Origin: JAILLW01 sp045640525 | GTDB taxonomy: Bacteria > Bacillota > Clostridia > Lachnospirales > Lachnospiraceae | Length of the DNA: 64,000 bases | Reading direction: 5' to 3' | Assembly (NCBI GenBank): GCA_045640525.1 | Contig: JAZUFE010000007.1 | Coordinates: forward strand, 1 to 64,000 | Part shown: positions 63,652 to 64,000 of the stretch, piece after piece | How the letters are laid out: every line of letters starts with the position of its first letter | How positions within the stretch are numbered: position 1 is the first letter of the stretch | The notes under the pieces: generated by a model | Databases searched by the model: none | Told to the model about the DNA's origin: nothing | Seen by the model: only the letters and a program-made list of their open reading frames with translations | Translations under genes and position numbers: made by a program

Positions 63652-64000
63652 TTAAAATCCCAGTACCGACATGTACCAGGAAATCATTTCGTTTCCAAAC
63701 AATACTGCAATCAATATTCCCGCACTTAGGTACGGTCCGAAAGCAAGCTGATGATCTGCTTTCGATATTCTCATTCGAGCCACATGAATTATGGCTCCCA
63801 AAACGCATCCTAATAAGAATGCAAGAACTATATTTTTCCACCCGAGCATAAGCCCAGCTGCTGCCATGAGCTTCATATCTCCGCCGCCCATGCCACGACC
63901 TTTGGTGGCCAGTATAATGATAAAGATAAACACACTGACAGCAAAGAAGCCGATTACGTGATTAATCCAGTCTTCATAATGAATTACAGTCATAATCAGC
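63652..64000 (-). CDS. pilD: Prepilin peptidase (C-terminal part, cut by window edge)
   Basis: The frame has the type IV prepilin peptidase signature GMGGGDMKLMAAAG; its GGGD holds the second catalytic aspartate of the aspartyl protease. At least three membrane helices follow. The frame continues open to the window edge (Leu-Ile before the Met at 63993), so the N-terminal half, with the first catalytic Asp, probably lies outside. It would cleave and N-methylate the four prepilins encoded downstream. Confidence 0.85.
   Translation of the reverse strand, partial: LIMTVIHYEDWINHVIGFFAVSVFIFIIILATKGRGMGGGDMKLMAAAGLMLGWKNIVLAFLLGCVLGAIIHVARMRISKADHQLAFGPYLSAGILIAVLFGNEMISWYMSVLGF

Overview
The window looks like a chromosomal segment of a motile, low-to-mid GC Gram-positive bacterium of the Clostridia, most likely a Lachnospiraceae relative. 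The grounds are a CodY repressor, FliY and FlbD in a single giant flagellar/chemotaxis operon, a CheC/CheD system, a DUF6115-like protein at the operon end, sigma-A-like promoters and strong SD sequences. This assignment is inferred from gene content; I could run no database search.

Layout, left to right. Almost everything is on the minus strand, so read it from right to left. Positions 181-2074 carry tsf and rpsB, with a structured rpsB leader and promoter, then a tRNA-Pro(AGG) gene with its own promoter and terminator. Two small plus-strand genes of unknown function follow (2511-3119). Positions 3198-10468 hold a carbohydrate locus: an ABC importer without its own ATPase, a GH65 disaccharide phosphorylase and a beta-phosphoglucomutase in one minus-strand operon, with a divergent LacI-type regulator and several inverted repeats between them. 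Imported disaccharide would be phosphorolysed to beta-glucose-1-phosphate plus glucose (or another acceptor), and the phosphate ester isomerised to glucose-6-phosphate.

Positions 10552-44947 are one fla/che operon of 34 genes read from a promoter at about 44986-45013. Its order is flgB flgC fliE fliF fliG fliH fliI fliJ motE-like fliK flgD TIGR02530-like flgE flbD motA motB fliL fliM fliY cheY fliO fliP fliQ fliR flhB flhA flhF flhG pilZ cheB cheA cheW cheC cheD, small membrane protein, sigD, fapA, small protein, DUF6115-like, MltG-N-like. Upstream are codY (45261-46043) and topA (46121-48091). The order topA, codY, fla/che, sigD, rpsB, tsf matches the known Bacillus subtilis arrangement, with the sugar-phosphorylase region lying between the flagellar operon and rpsB.

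Positions 48263-64000 are the distal part of a type IV pilus operon: a prepilin peptidase cut by the window edge, a PilM-PilN fusion, PilO, four prepilin-like proteins matching the PilV/GspI, PilX/GspK, FimT/GspH and PilW/GspJ set (three of them far larger than usual), and a secreted protein of about 1,894 residues. That giant protein sits where proteobacteria encode the tip adhesin PilY1 and carries EF-hand-like calcium loops. It is my main candidate for an undescribed system: a Gram-positive type IV pilus with a giant tip protein.

The most striking regulatory element is at codY. A perfect 14-bp hairpin that looks like an intrinsic terminator buries the codY SD, while a codY-proximal promoter appears to start transcription inside its 5' arm.
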